A stretch of DNA of 64,000 nt from Icerya purchasi (taxonomy: Eukaryota > Arthropoda > Insecta > Hemiptera > Monophlebidae), in the NCBI GenBank assembly GCA_039619475.1, contig CM077115.1, forward strand, positions 300,143,756 through 300,207,755, in the 5' to 3' direction. Shown in pieces: positions 10,505 through 21,851 of the stretch. The notes under the pieces were generated by a model, which did not search any database, was not told the origin of the DNA, and saw only the letters and a list, made by a program, of their open reading frames with translations. Each line of letters opens with the position of its first letter. Within the stretch, counting starts at the first letter, position 1. The translations under genes were made by a program, and so were the position numbers.

Positions 10505-12240
10505 CGCAAAGGACTAGCAAAATGATGAAACGTAGGAATTTGTGGGTTATATCAGGAAACGATTAGAAATAGAAGAAATGAAGGTAGCCAATACGGGAAC
10601 AACAGAAGCAGAGACGGAAGAGTAAGAATGTAGTGGACACAGTAAGGAGTCGGGGGGCCAAGGCCAAGCAAATTGGATTAAAGGACTGCGCGTTCTGAGG
10701 AGATAGAAGAGCACATTCGAATAGAGCGTGATTTACATCACGGGTTAAATTTAAGATAGGAGGATGAAAGGGACACAAAGGAGACTGAACAATATTAAAA
10801 CGAAAGAGGGAGGCAGGGACTGTGCCTAAAGCGAAGGAGAATTATGGAAGAAATACGGGAACGGCTAATGCAGGGAAAATTATTAAACCCGGAAGAAGGG
10901 GGTGGAGAGGGTTGTATAGCAAGGTGGAAGAAGTTAGGATTGGAGAAAAGAGACGGATAAATATCAGTTCAAAAGTCATAGTGAAAATTATAAGAGAGAA
11001 GGCAAAGACTTTGAGAGGGGAATTACTACAGCTGGACATGCCAATGAATTGGCAAGATCGTTACCAACGATGCCGCAGTGGCCCGGAATCCAGAGCAGAT
11101 CAATTAGGATAGAACGGAATGTTAATAAAGTATAAATTAAGGAACGAATATAAAGAATAATAAGATCTGACGAGGGTTTAGAGAAGGACGACGAGTAATA
11201 GAACGCGTTTCGAGTCAGAGCATATGAGGAATCTCGATAAATCGGATGTTGAGGATATAAAACGGATAGCACGTAAAATAGCCATGGATTCGGGGCTACA
11301 AAGGCAAAAGAAAAAGAAGGGAGTTGAAACGACTGAGAATAGTTGAGATCAGGAAGAGAATAAAAGCAGCTCCGACACCCGAAGCAGATTTTGAGCCATC
11401 TGTAAAAACCATGCTGTTAGCTGGAAAGAGAGATCATAGAGTTTGTTTAAATTCGTTATGTTTTTCAGGGAAGTGGAAGAAATTTAATGTTAGAGGGAAG
11501 AGAAAATAGCTTAGGAGAAAACGACAACTCTAAGAAGTTGTAAGTGAAGTATGGGGATTTGTTATAGGATGAGAAAATAAGACAAGTCGAGATGCGTGAA
11601 AGAATTGGAATTTTTCGTGGAGAGAGACGCCAATTGCCCGGAATACATGAATAGGAATTCACGAGGTTCGAATGAGGGGTATGAAGACGTTTAATCATAA
11701 ATCTAGATGAAGTCTTCGAATAAATAAAGGAAGCAAGCCAGTTTCGGCCAGGAGAGCTGGAGTTGGAGAGGAATTCAGAGCACCAATACAGAGGCGAAGA
11801 CAAGAGTTTTGGATGCGATCAAGTTTGATAAGGAGGGATATTTGGGCGCACTGGCATAAAGAAAAGAACAATAGTCCAATTTAGAAAAAATAATGGATAT
11901 ATAAAGTATGAGAATAATATACAGATCGCCACCCCATTTTCAAGGAGGCAACGCTTTTAGGAAATTTAATCTCTTGTGAACAGATGTACATAGGATAGTT
12001 GATATGATCGCAAAAAGATAAATTACTATTGAGAATGACACCAAGGTAGGAGAAGGAGTTAACTAAAGAAAGAGGGAGTTGACACAGGAAAAGGTTAACT
12101 ACGGAACGGTTAAAAGGACAAAATGTAAAAACTACGGAGGCAGACTTCTCAGGTAAAGTAAAAAGATGAAGAGAAGATAACGAAAATTCCAAGCTAGCAA
12201 GGCTCCTCGTTGGTAGAAAGGTAAAATCTTATACAGATTG
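10505..12240 (-). pseudogene. Degenerate non-LTR retrotransposon with RNase H
   Basis: Read on the minus strand, the fragments follow the order expected for the C-terminal half of an I/LOA-like ORF2. At 12192-11881 there is the end of the reverse transcriptase (PEKSASVVFTF, then SFSYLGVILNSNLSFCDHIN). A connecting region at 11803-11465 includes SSRFMIKRLHTPHSNLV. RNase H runs from FTDGSKSASGVGAAFI (11410-11363) to LWIPGHCGIVGNDLANSLA (11095-11040). A zinc-knuckle-like tail follows at 10778-10563 (NHALFECALL). Frames shift repeatedly and stops interrupt it, so it is dead. The 5' half is missing, typical of incomplete target-primed reverse transcription. The 5' boundary near 12240 and the 3' boundary are approximate. 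Confidence 0.85.
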
Positions 12241-12244
12241 GAGA

Positions 12245-12598
12245 TTTTTTGTACACAGTTGTGTATATTAGTATAGGCGTTTCGTAGAAAATAATACATT
12301 TATTTCTTCCACAGATTTATACATTAATGTATACATACATAAGTATATTTATATATATATATATATATATATACAGAGGGAGAATATTTATTGACTGAAA
12401 ACAGCCCTATTTATACTTTTATTAGCGCGCGAAAAATTCGAAATGGTTTACTTATTTAGAATAACACGAGTTTAGCGTAGACAACTGTCGCCCGCATTAC
12501 TCGCTACATCCTAGTGATTTGAGTGTATCTGTTTAGTCAAACCGCATAAACAAATTTAATAGTAAATCGGTTTGTTTTGCAACGAATCCTTGTATGAA

Positions 12599-12650
<52 letters not shown>

Positions 12651-12937
12651 CATAACAAGCTTTATCTGTGTTTGTATTAATCACTTAATTTTATCGCGCA
12701 ATCGTAAAAGCTCCGTTTGAAAGTTGTCACCTAATTCTGAAGAGGATTACTCACAAATTACTTTTCAGCTAGCAATTAAATGTAAGAGATTTTAGGGTCA
12801 ATTTGTGGTAAAAAAAAAAAAAGAAAAACTACCCGACTCAAACAGCGCGGAACATTTCGCGGTATATAACGAGAGAATTTATTTCGCCGGTTTAATTAAA
12901 TCGAACACGAGCTAAGGCGAATTCGACCGGTACTTAC
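12245..12937. other. Non-coding stretch with two (TA)n tracts
   Basis: (TA)n at 12349-12373 and 12604-12646, and a poly-A near 12811-12830. No gene recognised. Confidence 0.6.
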
Positions 12938-13030
12938 GGAGTAGTACTGATAAAGAATACTTCACGTTGGTGGTCCAGAGCGATTTCACGACAGAGATTA
13001 TCTTTCCGATAGCACACGGGTGGCTTATGA
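12938..13030 (-). other. Candidate 93-nt internal exon (unknown)
   Basis: On the minus strand, a pyrimidine-containing acceptor TCTCCCAACTGTGACAG leads into 93 nt that end at a consensus donor GTAAGTACC. Two frames are open. The more natural reads HKPPVCYRKDNLCREIALDH and then QREVFFISTT, with two cysteines and ordinary coding codons. The other reads PCAIGKIISVVKSLW. The length is a multiple of three, so the exon could be skipped without a frameshift. I do not recognise the protein. It shares strand with the candidate terminal exon at 9312-9588 and could belong to one transcript, but phase matches only in the second frame. Confidence 0.25.
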
Positions 13031-13550
13031 CTGTCACAGTTGGGAGAATAATTATTCCAGCGAGAGATAAATTAATAATTCCATCCAGCATTGAACAGAT
13101 CGCGCGCTCCCTACCCATATGTATGCCGTACTGAGAACATGCCGTATAAAATAATAACGTTCGTATTCTCAATTGTTACGAAAAGTGCTTAGCAGCTTTT
13201 AGCTCGGAATGCGACTAATGAAATATTTATCGATCGTCGATATTTTTCGGGTCCCATTCAATTTACAAACTATAACGCGTGGCGAGAAAACTTTTTAAAC
13301 TGTGGTGTAATAGATTTCACGGTGTGAGCAGATTTTATGCAGATAGGAAATCGTATTTTACACTCTGCAATGAAAGAAAAGAAAAAAAAAATCGAGAATC
13401 CTTTTCTCACCGCTTCCTGAGTTTTCGTTTTTCTTTATTCTTCTATGAACTCGGTCCGTAATCTCAATTTCTCTTTACAGCATTCAGTTTTTAAAAACAT
13501 CTCTACCACTCTTTCCTCCGGGGCCTTTTTAAAATAATTTCAATTTTTTT

Positions 13551-13583
13551 CCAATTTCTTTCCAATTTCTTTCCAATTTCTTT
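13551..13583. repeat. 11-bp tandem repeat
   Basis: Three exact copies of CCAATTTCTTT in a T-rich context. Confidence 0.85.
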
Positions 13584-13589
13584 CTTCGT

Positions 13590-16500
13590 TCCGCCGGTTC
13601 TACATCATAGAAAGCACTTTCATTATCGTTCGAAAAAAAAACAAGCTTGTTCTCCTCAATTCGCGTGCATTAGCTTTTCGAAAATATTTAATCAATCGCC
13701 TAACGGCTGGAACGGCCGATTTTCTCAAGCAGCGAATCGGTATGAGTGCGTCTTCCACTAACGAAAATTTCTTAATCAGCCCGCCAGTTTCATAATGCTT
13801 ATCGTTTTCCATTTGCTTAGATTCTTGTCCATTTTTTCGACTCTTCCAATCGTTCATTTCGCTATTAATCTCTTTCGATCATCGGAGTATTTATGAAAAT
13901 TTTCGCTTCTGCCGTAAAACTGCCGACACGTTAGTTTTTTATCTACTCTCCCTTCTTCGATTTCGTTAGTGAATTCCTCAAAATTTTTCAACGTTATCCG
14001 TTTTTTTTTTTTTATCTTCCGAGTGATTTCTTGAATTTTTACTCATTTATAATCGTCTGCGGACCATCCTGTAAAAATTTCTTTCGTTATTATTTAAATG
14101 GTCTCTTAGCCATGTCTAATTCAGTGGATCGTTTTCGTTTTGCAAAAGGCTTAATCGACTGTCCTTTATCCAAATTTCTGTGTCATTTATGCGAGGTAAC
14201 ATTTAGAGGTAGACCTCTTCTTTCGAAACTTATTTAAAATACAAAAACTACCCCGATATTACAAAAATTTTGAGGAATTCCTTCTCAGTTCGTTCGTAGA
14301 TCTTACACAACACTCAGGTTATCAGAAGGTTTTCGCCTTTCTCCCACTCCTCTATACTTAACAAATGGCAGTTTTCTTCCGATAAAGCTTCAATTTGATA
14401 CGGCTTATCTTCGTGTGTTTTGGGCTTTTTTAAATTTTCATTTACCATCATGCCTAATGTCCGGATTAAATCTAAAGATGTTTGTTTTTCAATGTCGAGA
14501 AATTTTCAAATTAAGATTTTCACCGACAACCAGTCTCAGTAGTGCTCTAGTGTCTCTTATTTATATTTTATTCCTACAATCTCACTGAATTTGTGTTTTT
14601 ACTAAAACGAAGAAGTGGTCGTACCATTTTACCCGGAATATGTCTCAATAATGTACTTTTTGTACGATACGGAGGTTCTAATGGTGTATTTTTCCGGATT
14701 TTTTCGTATAAGGCGAATTTTATCTTTTCTCCGATTCGGCGCAATGTGGCCCTAGATCGGTATTTATGAAAAAAATCTCGTTTGCTTTATTATCATCCTG
14801 TTCGACACAATGGACTTTTTTGGTTCTGGCCTTTTTTTCCGTACTCAAATTTAGCGGCTGGAAAATTAAATTTCTTTTTTATTGCCATCCATCGATCGTC
14901 ATACATAAGTCGCTTTTTCGTTGTTCATTTCGGCAACTTAAACAACTTTCGTCCGGTTTCTTTTTCCCGGTTTGACACCGGGAAGAAAGAATTCGCAGTC
15001 ATTTCGACGTTAATTTAAGATGGAAACGCCGTTTCATAAAATGAGTATAGTAGACGCACAACCCGTTTATTGCTCTCGTAAGTTGAACCGGAAAACTTTC
15101 GTAATCAAAGAAAACGGGTGAAACGGGAGATGAAGGGACCTTTTTGTTTCTAAAATTGCGCGAGACCTTCGGAAAGTGTTTGAAAAATTTATAACCAGCT
15201 CAAATTTTCGGGAATAATTTCTGGAGAGAATTTTTTTTCCTTCCCTTTTTAGAAGTAGTAACATCTTGATTGCGAGCGGAGCGATGAAAATTTTCCATTC
15301 TTATCGCTGGAATGAAAGTTTTTCAACTGGAACAGTTAACATTTCCGGTACATTAATTTTTTCGTTGACACCTGTTTCTTAGCGAGAAGCGTGCAGCATC
15401 GCTGGCAAACTGAAATTTCCTTTTCCTTATAATTCTGTCCGGCCGCTCGCCTCGTTCGCCTCGACAATGCTTCAGCGACGACGCCTCCGTGAAAAATAAA
15501 AAAAAAAAACAAAAAAAAAAACAAAAAAACAAAACAAAACACCCCGCATTCTTCGGCGTGCTGACCGTAAAACGCACTTCCGCTCTTTCATCTGTCACCA
15601 CTGTTCCCCGGTCCGATACAAACATCGCGTCATCCGTTTTATTAATTTCTCCTTTTATTATCATCGTCCTGCTCTCTCCTTTGTTTACTCGTCTTTCGTG
15701 CATCACTCCTTCCGACGACTTTATTTTTTGTTATGACTGTCCGAAATTTCCCCCGTTGCGCTTTTCCCCTTCTTCGCGTGCGTCTAAGGTGGAAAAAAGA
15801 ATTAACACTTTTCTCGCGCCCGGCGATGCTGAGCGTGTCGTCTCACGCAACCTTCTAAGCCTGGTCGCATTCGGAGGTATCATCGGGGGAGGTATTCTTT
15901 TTTGTCCTCCAGATTTTCCACCATTTTTTTCCACGCACATTTTTGTCTACCGCAACGCCCTAACATTTCCCTATTTCCTTTTATTGTCGAAAATTGTCGA
16001 AATCACCTTTCCTTATATATAAAGAGTTCTTCCACTAGTAGAGGTACGGTCGAAATAATCATAGTTGCACCTGCAATTATCTCTTCGCTAGTAGTCTTCG
16101 AATTAGCGAATCATATTAATTATGGCTCTCGGAAAATATTTTTGCAACACTACTTTTATGCGTCATCAGAGAAATCGCGAAAATTCTGTAGTGACAAGGA
16201 ATACGCGTCAATCTTGCGTCATCCAGCTAAAAATCCCAGCGTCCTCCTAGTCCTATTAAAATTAGCTCTTAAAAAATCTTAAGTATTCCGAATTCAATTT
16301 TGATTTTTTTTTTCTTTTTTTTTTTTTTTTTTTCGAGTAATCACGTAGTTTCTTCCTTAGCAGCATCAGTAGTTATACTACCCGGTGTACTTTTAATTAA
16401 ATTTGTATCCTTTTTTTTTCTTCAAACTTTGCGTTTTAATTTCTCCGCTAGCTCTTTTCAAAAGCTCCTTAAAAAAATGTAGTCTTATTCGATATTGCGC

Positions 16501-17699
16501 CAATTAAGAATTTTTTCAGAATGTGGCATTTAAATTTCAACAAGTCTTAGTAGCAGCCCTTAGGAAAAAGTCAATATTTCGCGGGATTAAAAAAAAAAAA
16601 AAAAAACGGTGCATTTTGCGCGTTATGTCAAATGTCTCTTCAGGCAAAAGACACGTTATCGGTCTCGTTCCGGCTTTCCCCCATTTTTCGGAACGCTCAA
16701 TCGAAGATAATTTAGGCGATCTGTTTAAATTTGAACTTTTAGGATGGATTTATCTACACCTACGATACAATACGACTTCAGCGAATCCGACAATAAAGTG
16801 TTGGTAAAATTATTCATTTTTCGGATTTTTCGTTTACAATTTTTTTGTAAATGATTTACTAAAGCCTGTTTACAAAAAATACTGTTGTGCTTGATGGGCC
16901 GCCTATTTTACTTGAAAATTATAAATTAGATGCTACTACGAATTACCTCCGCGTTATCGGCCATAAAGTTTAATAAATTAATATGAACTGGAGAAGTTAA
17001 CTGAAAGGCAATTTTTAACTGGACTTCTTTATAGAATCATTTGATAAAGTTCCATTCGATTGCGCTATAATACAAATGTTCCGGAGACGATTGCTTCGAC
17101 ACACACACACACGCGTAGCCTAGGAAGCGAAACGACCGTAATGTAATATATAACTCGGTGCGCCTTGATTTATTATTGTTCCGCTGTTGTCAGTACATTC
17201 GGCCGGAGTAATCCGGAGGCTAGAATGGAACAAAAATAAAACTGAAATTACATTTCGTCAGTTCGAATAGCGTTTATTATTAGACGTTGCGCTAGTTCTG
17301 TCGGCGAACTGAAGGAGTCGTCGAATGGTAAAACAATTTCCCGTTAGGCTACGAGAACCCGATAGACAGGAAGGTTCTTTTGTCATTTGCGGTGATTGAA
17401 CGACAAATTAAATTGTAACACTTGTCGGCGCCAACGAGGGGCATTTTGGAATTCCCATCTAATAGTTCACGCGTCGTCTCATATAAGTGTTCTGCGGCAA
17501 TTTCCTCGAAACAAACAACTTCTATCAAGAACGACATTATTTTGTTTTCAATATCCGAATGGAACAGAGACTGAATGACACTGCATCATCGAGTGAAATT
17601 TCATATTTTTATGTAGTAGCTTTTTAGAGGTAAATTTATTTATCTTTAGTTTTTTTTTTCTTTTTTGCTTTCTAAGCCTTTACGTAGGCTAGTAGCTAG
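13590..17699. other. Non-coding, pyrimidine-rich stretch
   Basis: Long T-rich runs give several hydrophobic chance ORFs on the plus strand, the longest at 15489-16022, with equally open frames opposite. There is a long T tract at about 16301-16334. No recognisable domain, splice-supported exon or transposon is visible. Confidence 0.5.
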
Positions 17700-17721
17700 A
17701 ATCATCATCCGGATGATGATT
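17700..17721. repeat. Perfect 22-bp palindrome
   Basis: The core is ATCATCATCCGGATGATGAT (17701-17720), with one further A-T pair outside. It could form a cruciform or bind a dimeric factor. No flanking copies are seen. Confidence 0.8.
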
Positions 17722-18390
17722 TTAAATGACTCCGCGAAAAGGAAAATGTAGCGCAAGATTAACGTGCTATTTCAAACACTCCCCCCAACCTATAAGAATT
17801 ACCGGATTTGTTTTATGTATCTGAATCGGACTTTATCTGAAGTCCATTGTTATTCGAGCTTCTACGTATAGAAAAAAAACCAGCTTTGTCATTTGTGCTG
17901 CAGAAACTCTGAAAGAAGACAAAGTCAGGTAAATGCTTTAAAGAAATAACAACTCCGTGTTTATGGAAGATAGTTTTATCATGGCGTTATACTCTACTCG
18001 GTGAGGAGAAGCATGTGCGATTCGAGGAAATTAACATTTAATAAATTACGAATTATTTTTCACTAATATTAGGTTAAATTCGGCTATGTATTCAGTGACA
18101 ACTTAGACAAAACCGCGCATATTACCTCTAATCAATATTTTCGCCATTGCTCCTAATCATATTAACCGGAATGAAACCAAATTCTTCTAGAATTTCATTC
18201 TAAATTTCATACAACAGAAAATGTTTCCGACAACAAAAAAAAAAAAAAAATCAGAGTTGCCTGCAAAATACGCTACACGGTTAATAATCTAGAAGAACTA
18301 CTCTCTCTAAATCTTGACCAAAAACGCACAATCGTAGTAGAAATCAGAGGGGGTGTAATTTTTATTTATGCAACGACTCGGAAACTAAAG
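17722..18390. other. Non-coding stretch
   Basis: Nothing recognised apart from A runs near 18236-18250 and 18405-18420. Confidence 0.5.
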
Positions 18391-18394
18391 CGTG

Positions 18395-19020
18395 ATAAAA
18401 AAAACAAAAAACAAAACAAAAGTTATTGTTTTTCAATACATAAAATAAAATAAAGAGGAAACGAAGCGGCTAATGAGGTACGAGCAAGGATGTGTATGTG
18501 TCTCTTACTACATCCAAACTTAAGAATTGGGAGTAAATGCTTTCCCCGAGAAAAAGTGAAGTAATGGTCGGCGTCGCAAATTGATCTGCAGAACCATGAA
18601 CACGCAGTAAGACGACTATGTAGTAACACCGGAGCATGGAAAAGGGGTAAGAGAAAGGCGTATAAAACGAGATTGGGGAAAACGGAAACCAAGGTCATTT
18701 GATTGTAAAAGAGACATGGATTATAAAAAAGCTCCATACACCTCGGGCCGTGTTTTTGAAAATGAATGTGATAGAGTAAAAAAGAAGATCACTACAGGCT
18801 GAAAATTTATTGATCGGTCGTTCGCTAGGCCGCATGCATTAAGGAATCAACCGCCTGGAGTGCCGCAGCGACTGAAAATCCGAAAAAAGTCAATTTGAAT
18901 AGAACGAGCTCGGGATAATAAGCGGGTGACGGTACTCGTAAGTAATGCAGTGTCAGACAAAGTTGTCGGAGATAGCCAGCAGGACGCTTTTCGAATAGTA
19001 AAGAATTTATTGTCATAGGA
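18395..19020 (-). pseudogene. Decayed non-LTR retrotransposon C-terminus
   Basis: The minus-strand fragment at 18737-18423 contains ICDADHYFTFSRGKH. This aligns with the C-terminal DADH/NHALFEC segment of the 10.7-, 21.5- and 59.1-kb copies and is followed by a hydrophobic leucine-rich end. Upstream, near 18870-18900, a frame reads IFSRCGTPGG, plausibly the corrupted WIPSHCGIPGNE motif of RNase H. Several frameshifts separate the pieces. Family membership rests on this pattern rather than on nucleotide identity, so it is less secure than the other copies. Confidence 0.5.
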
Positions 19021-19208
19021 GAAGAAAGTGAAATGAAAGGAACTGCCCTCGAAGAGTGGCGTAAGATTCAGCCATGAAAATGGAGAGAAATTCCAAAATA
19101 AAACACTAAAAGAAGAACTCTTATCATTATGCGGACATATTTCTCTTCATCGAAAACAGCGAAAGAGATAGCTCGAAGACCTAAACGGTTTGCACGAATG
19201 CGAAAAAG

Positions 19209-19260
<52 letters not shown>

Positions 19261-20399
19261 GAAAGTAATTAATATTGACGGAAACCAAATGTTTAATAAA
19301 AACACGGCTCGTTAATAGACTAATTCGAAATTTAAGCTAAACCGGGAAAAATTCAGAAGGGCTCTGGAAAACCATTGTTGAAAGCATTTATATATATATA
19401 TATAGTAGAAAAGAATGTAAAAGATGTAGGAAGAAGCCGGATATGGACAGAATAGCTTTAGGTATTAGCGTCGGTAGTAGCGAAGAGGGAAAATAAAATT
19501 CTAATCGCAATATTGCCCAGATAAGTACAATCACTTCGAATAAATAATAGTGCGTTTCGACGATAACGTTAATACTAATACATGGCTGCAATAAATTTAT
19601 TATAATATTATATTCTTAATCGATGTGAAAACTGTTAGGTTAAAGAAAGTCTCTGGATGTTTTTGGGAAAAGGATAAATCTACAGCCCGGCCAGGTGGAC
19701 TACGTCTGAAAATGACACTGCAAAATTCAACCTTCATGTTTGCTTTATGTGCATTATTTTCTTAATTCATGTAGCGGAATTGAATAGTACGATAACTTTT
19801 TTCCGTGATGTCTTTAACTTTGCACGACGCTTCTTGTACCGGAGCTGATTACGTAAACAGCTGGTTAATGAACGCGTTGAATAACTTTCGGCATTTAAAG
19901 CGAAAAACGTGTCTACATCATCAACGAAAATCGCCGCGTATATAGAGCGGAATGTTTATTACTTGCCTGTTTTTTGATATCTGCCCGGAAAATCACGGGT
20001 GAATAAAAGCATTAAGCTGTGTGTGTTTGGCTAATACAGCGTAGAAGAAGTTTGTGTTGATGATGAATTCCGTATTCCGAAAATTCAGTTACAAGTAAAC
20101 AACAACGGTCACAATTATAATACGTATATGGTTAAAATTGGTTACGTATAAACCAGCGGGGAACCGTGTTTGTTTTCGTTGAATTACATGTACTCCTTCG
20201 ATGCGATCACAGAGAAATATGTTAAAATATGTTACGGAAAAATTCAAGAGAGAAGCGGCTGGAAAAGAGAATTATTACGTCATAAGTTAGGGTGAAATGT
20301 GTCCGAGCAGCGAGATTTTAGTAAGACAAAAGTAGTTCATAATCGTGTGTACACATGTCCAATAAATACGGGCCAAATAATATATATATATATATATTA
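19021..20399. other. Non-coding stretch with (TA)n tracts
   Basis: (TA)n at 19210-19257 and about 19390-19404, and another at 20381-20398 that borders the next repeat. No gene recognised. Confidence 0.55.
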
Positions 20400-21107
20400 A
20401 ACTAAAAGTAATTTTTAGGCCGGCCCTCATTAGGAAAAATGTTCCAAATTTTTGTTATATTTTAATTTTTACCATTCGTACCACGTGAGTAATGATGAAA
20501 ATCGGTGAACCTCAAATTGAGTATTCGTGAAAAAAACAACCGTGAAGAAATGAGTACTCTTTGGATAATTTTTTTTTACTTATTATTATTTTTCATTAGT
20601 ATAACAGAAGCGGTTGACACTTGGAATGCTATCAAAACTTTTCTACATCTGTCGTTTTTGAACCAAAAGGCGTATATAAATGTGGCAAATTCTTCTTCAT
20701 TGCACAGTTCGTCGTCGCCCGTTTTCGTTTCTGAAAATCTAATAAATACACTTATTATTACTGTGTGCAGGTTGATGAATAAGAAGCCTCACCATAATAG
20801 GGAGAACCATGTAAAGGCTATATCGCTAATTTAATAATACCATGGAAACGCAAAAGGAGTATTATTTATATGTTAATTTGTTTCGGTAGTTTAATCAAAT
20901 TTATGATATGAATTATTGGTTGTAATTTTTTTTTTTGTTATATAAAATTGGGACATTTTTTCTTTATAAAATCTAATAGGGGCCGGCCTGAGAATTTAGT
21001 TTGTAAATTTTGATAATTTCATACGAAGTATAGAGGCGGAAAGAGGCAGAAATATAAGCAAGAGGGGTCAAGGGGCGCAGCCCTTTACGGGGCCAAAATG
21101 ACCGAGT
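20400..21107 (-). mobile_element. TA-flanked repeat family, copy 2 with inverted arms
   Basis: Reverse-complemented, the right end reads ACTCGGTCATTTTGGCC and CCCCTTGACCCCTCTTGC, as in copies 1 and 3. An arm (20937-21009) then matches the GGGACATTTTTT region of copy 1. The left arm (20400-20456) contains TTAGGCCGGCCC and AAAAATGTTCC, and is an imperfect inverted copy of the right arm. This copy is about 700 bp because some 480 bp lie between the arms, including the ORF at 20550-20834. (TA)n tracts flank both sides. No transposase is present. Confidence 0.6.
20550..20834 (+). CDS. Putative secreted/membrane ORF, 94 codons
   Basis: From the ATG at 20550 the product begins MSTLWIIFFYLLLFFISITE and then AVDTWNAIKTF. 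This is a classic signal-peptide shape with a hydrophobic core and a plausible cleavage after TEA. The rest is serine-rich and has no domain I recognise. An upstream in-frame GTG (20505) gives a charged lead that would spoil the signal, so I prefer the ATG. A possible donor (CAG then GTTGATG, near 20771) could make it a first exon instead of a complete ORF. It sits between the inverted arms of a repeat, so it may be captured sequence. A T-rich chance ORF is the main alternative. Confidence 0.3.
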   Translation: MSTLWIIFFYLLLFFISITEAVDTWNAIKTFLHLSFLNQKAYINVANSSSLHSSSSPVFVSENLINTLIITVCRLMNKKPHHNRENHVKAISLI

Positions 21108-21131
21108 TATATATATATATATATATATATA
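21108..21131. repeat. (TA)n microsatellite
   Basis: Alternating TA abutting the outer end of repeat copy 2. Confidence 0.9.
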
Positions 21132-21360
21132 ATGAAAATTATTTAAGATTATGATATTTAATCTCTAATCGTCTTCGCCCCTCCACCGGCATAATTCATC
21201 GCGGTAATTTAAAAATTTTTGCCTTTAAAGTATATCAACTTAAAAACACATATTACCCCGGTAAGTGGTGAAATTTTGGAACTTTAGCGTGGTTACGAAA
21301 GTGCACATGGCGCTACTGGTTATAATAGATGAGGAATTTACATATATCGAATTTAAATAA

Positions 21361-21778
21361 ATGCTAATCCGTGGTTCTCTTTGTTTTTTTCACACTCGTC
21401 GTTCTGTTGTTGTCTGCGTTATTCGCCGTAATCACTCTTTATTGCCTTCTTCCCGTTTTCGTTTTCCGTTAGTTTCTTCTCCGTGTATTGCCCTCTTAAG
21501 AAAAGAGCATGTTCGAGATGTGGATCATGTGTTTATTAAGTGTTTATTTTTTTCTACCGAGTGTTCTGCTATTTATTCCATTTTATCGATACTCGGTCTT
21601 CCTACTCTATATCGTGCCTCTTATATTTTCTCTCTCCACAGATTACTCCTTTGTATTGATTATTTCCTCCTAACAACATTTGATATCGTATGAAGATATA
21701 ATTGACTCCTTCCTATTCTAATTGTTTCTGGGTAAACCGGTTGACGAGCCCAAAGAAAAATAAATAAATAATATATTA
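21361..21778 (+). pseudogene. 5'-truncated non-LTR retrotransposon, split by mariner
   Basis: The plus-strand ORF at 21361-21693 includes RNHSLLPSSRFRFPLVSSP and VRDVDHVFIKCLFF, the C-terminal end of the same ORF2 family as the copies at 28.4 and 59.1 kb. The 3' UTR follows (ACTCCTTCCTATTCTAATTG, GTTTCTGGGTAAACC, GACGAGCCC) and then an AAATA-repeat tail. The tail is interrupted at 21778 by the mariner and resumes at 23060 as TAATAAATAAATAAAC. The 28.2-kb copy matches it closely at the nucleotide level from about 21366 to the tail, but in the opposite orientation. Only the last ~400 bp were inserted. Confidence 0.85.
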
Positions 21779-21808
21779 GGGGTGTGAATAAGTCTTTCCC
21801 GTTTTTTT
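21779..21808 (+). repeat. Mariner left terminal inverted repeat
   Basis: Begins GGGGTGTGAATAAGTCTTTC and continues CCG plus seven T. By eye it matches the right repeat exactly over 30 bp. Confidence 0.95.
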
Positions 21809-21851
21809 TCCAATTTTGAGCCTTTATTGTGAAAAAATGGTTACAAATGAA

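Noticed and set aside
15489..16022. 177-codon plus-strand ORF, second longest in the window
   Set aside because: Begins with a lysine run from poly-A, is low complexity, overlaps open frames on the other strand, and shows no domain or splice support.
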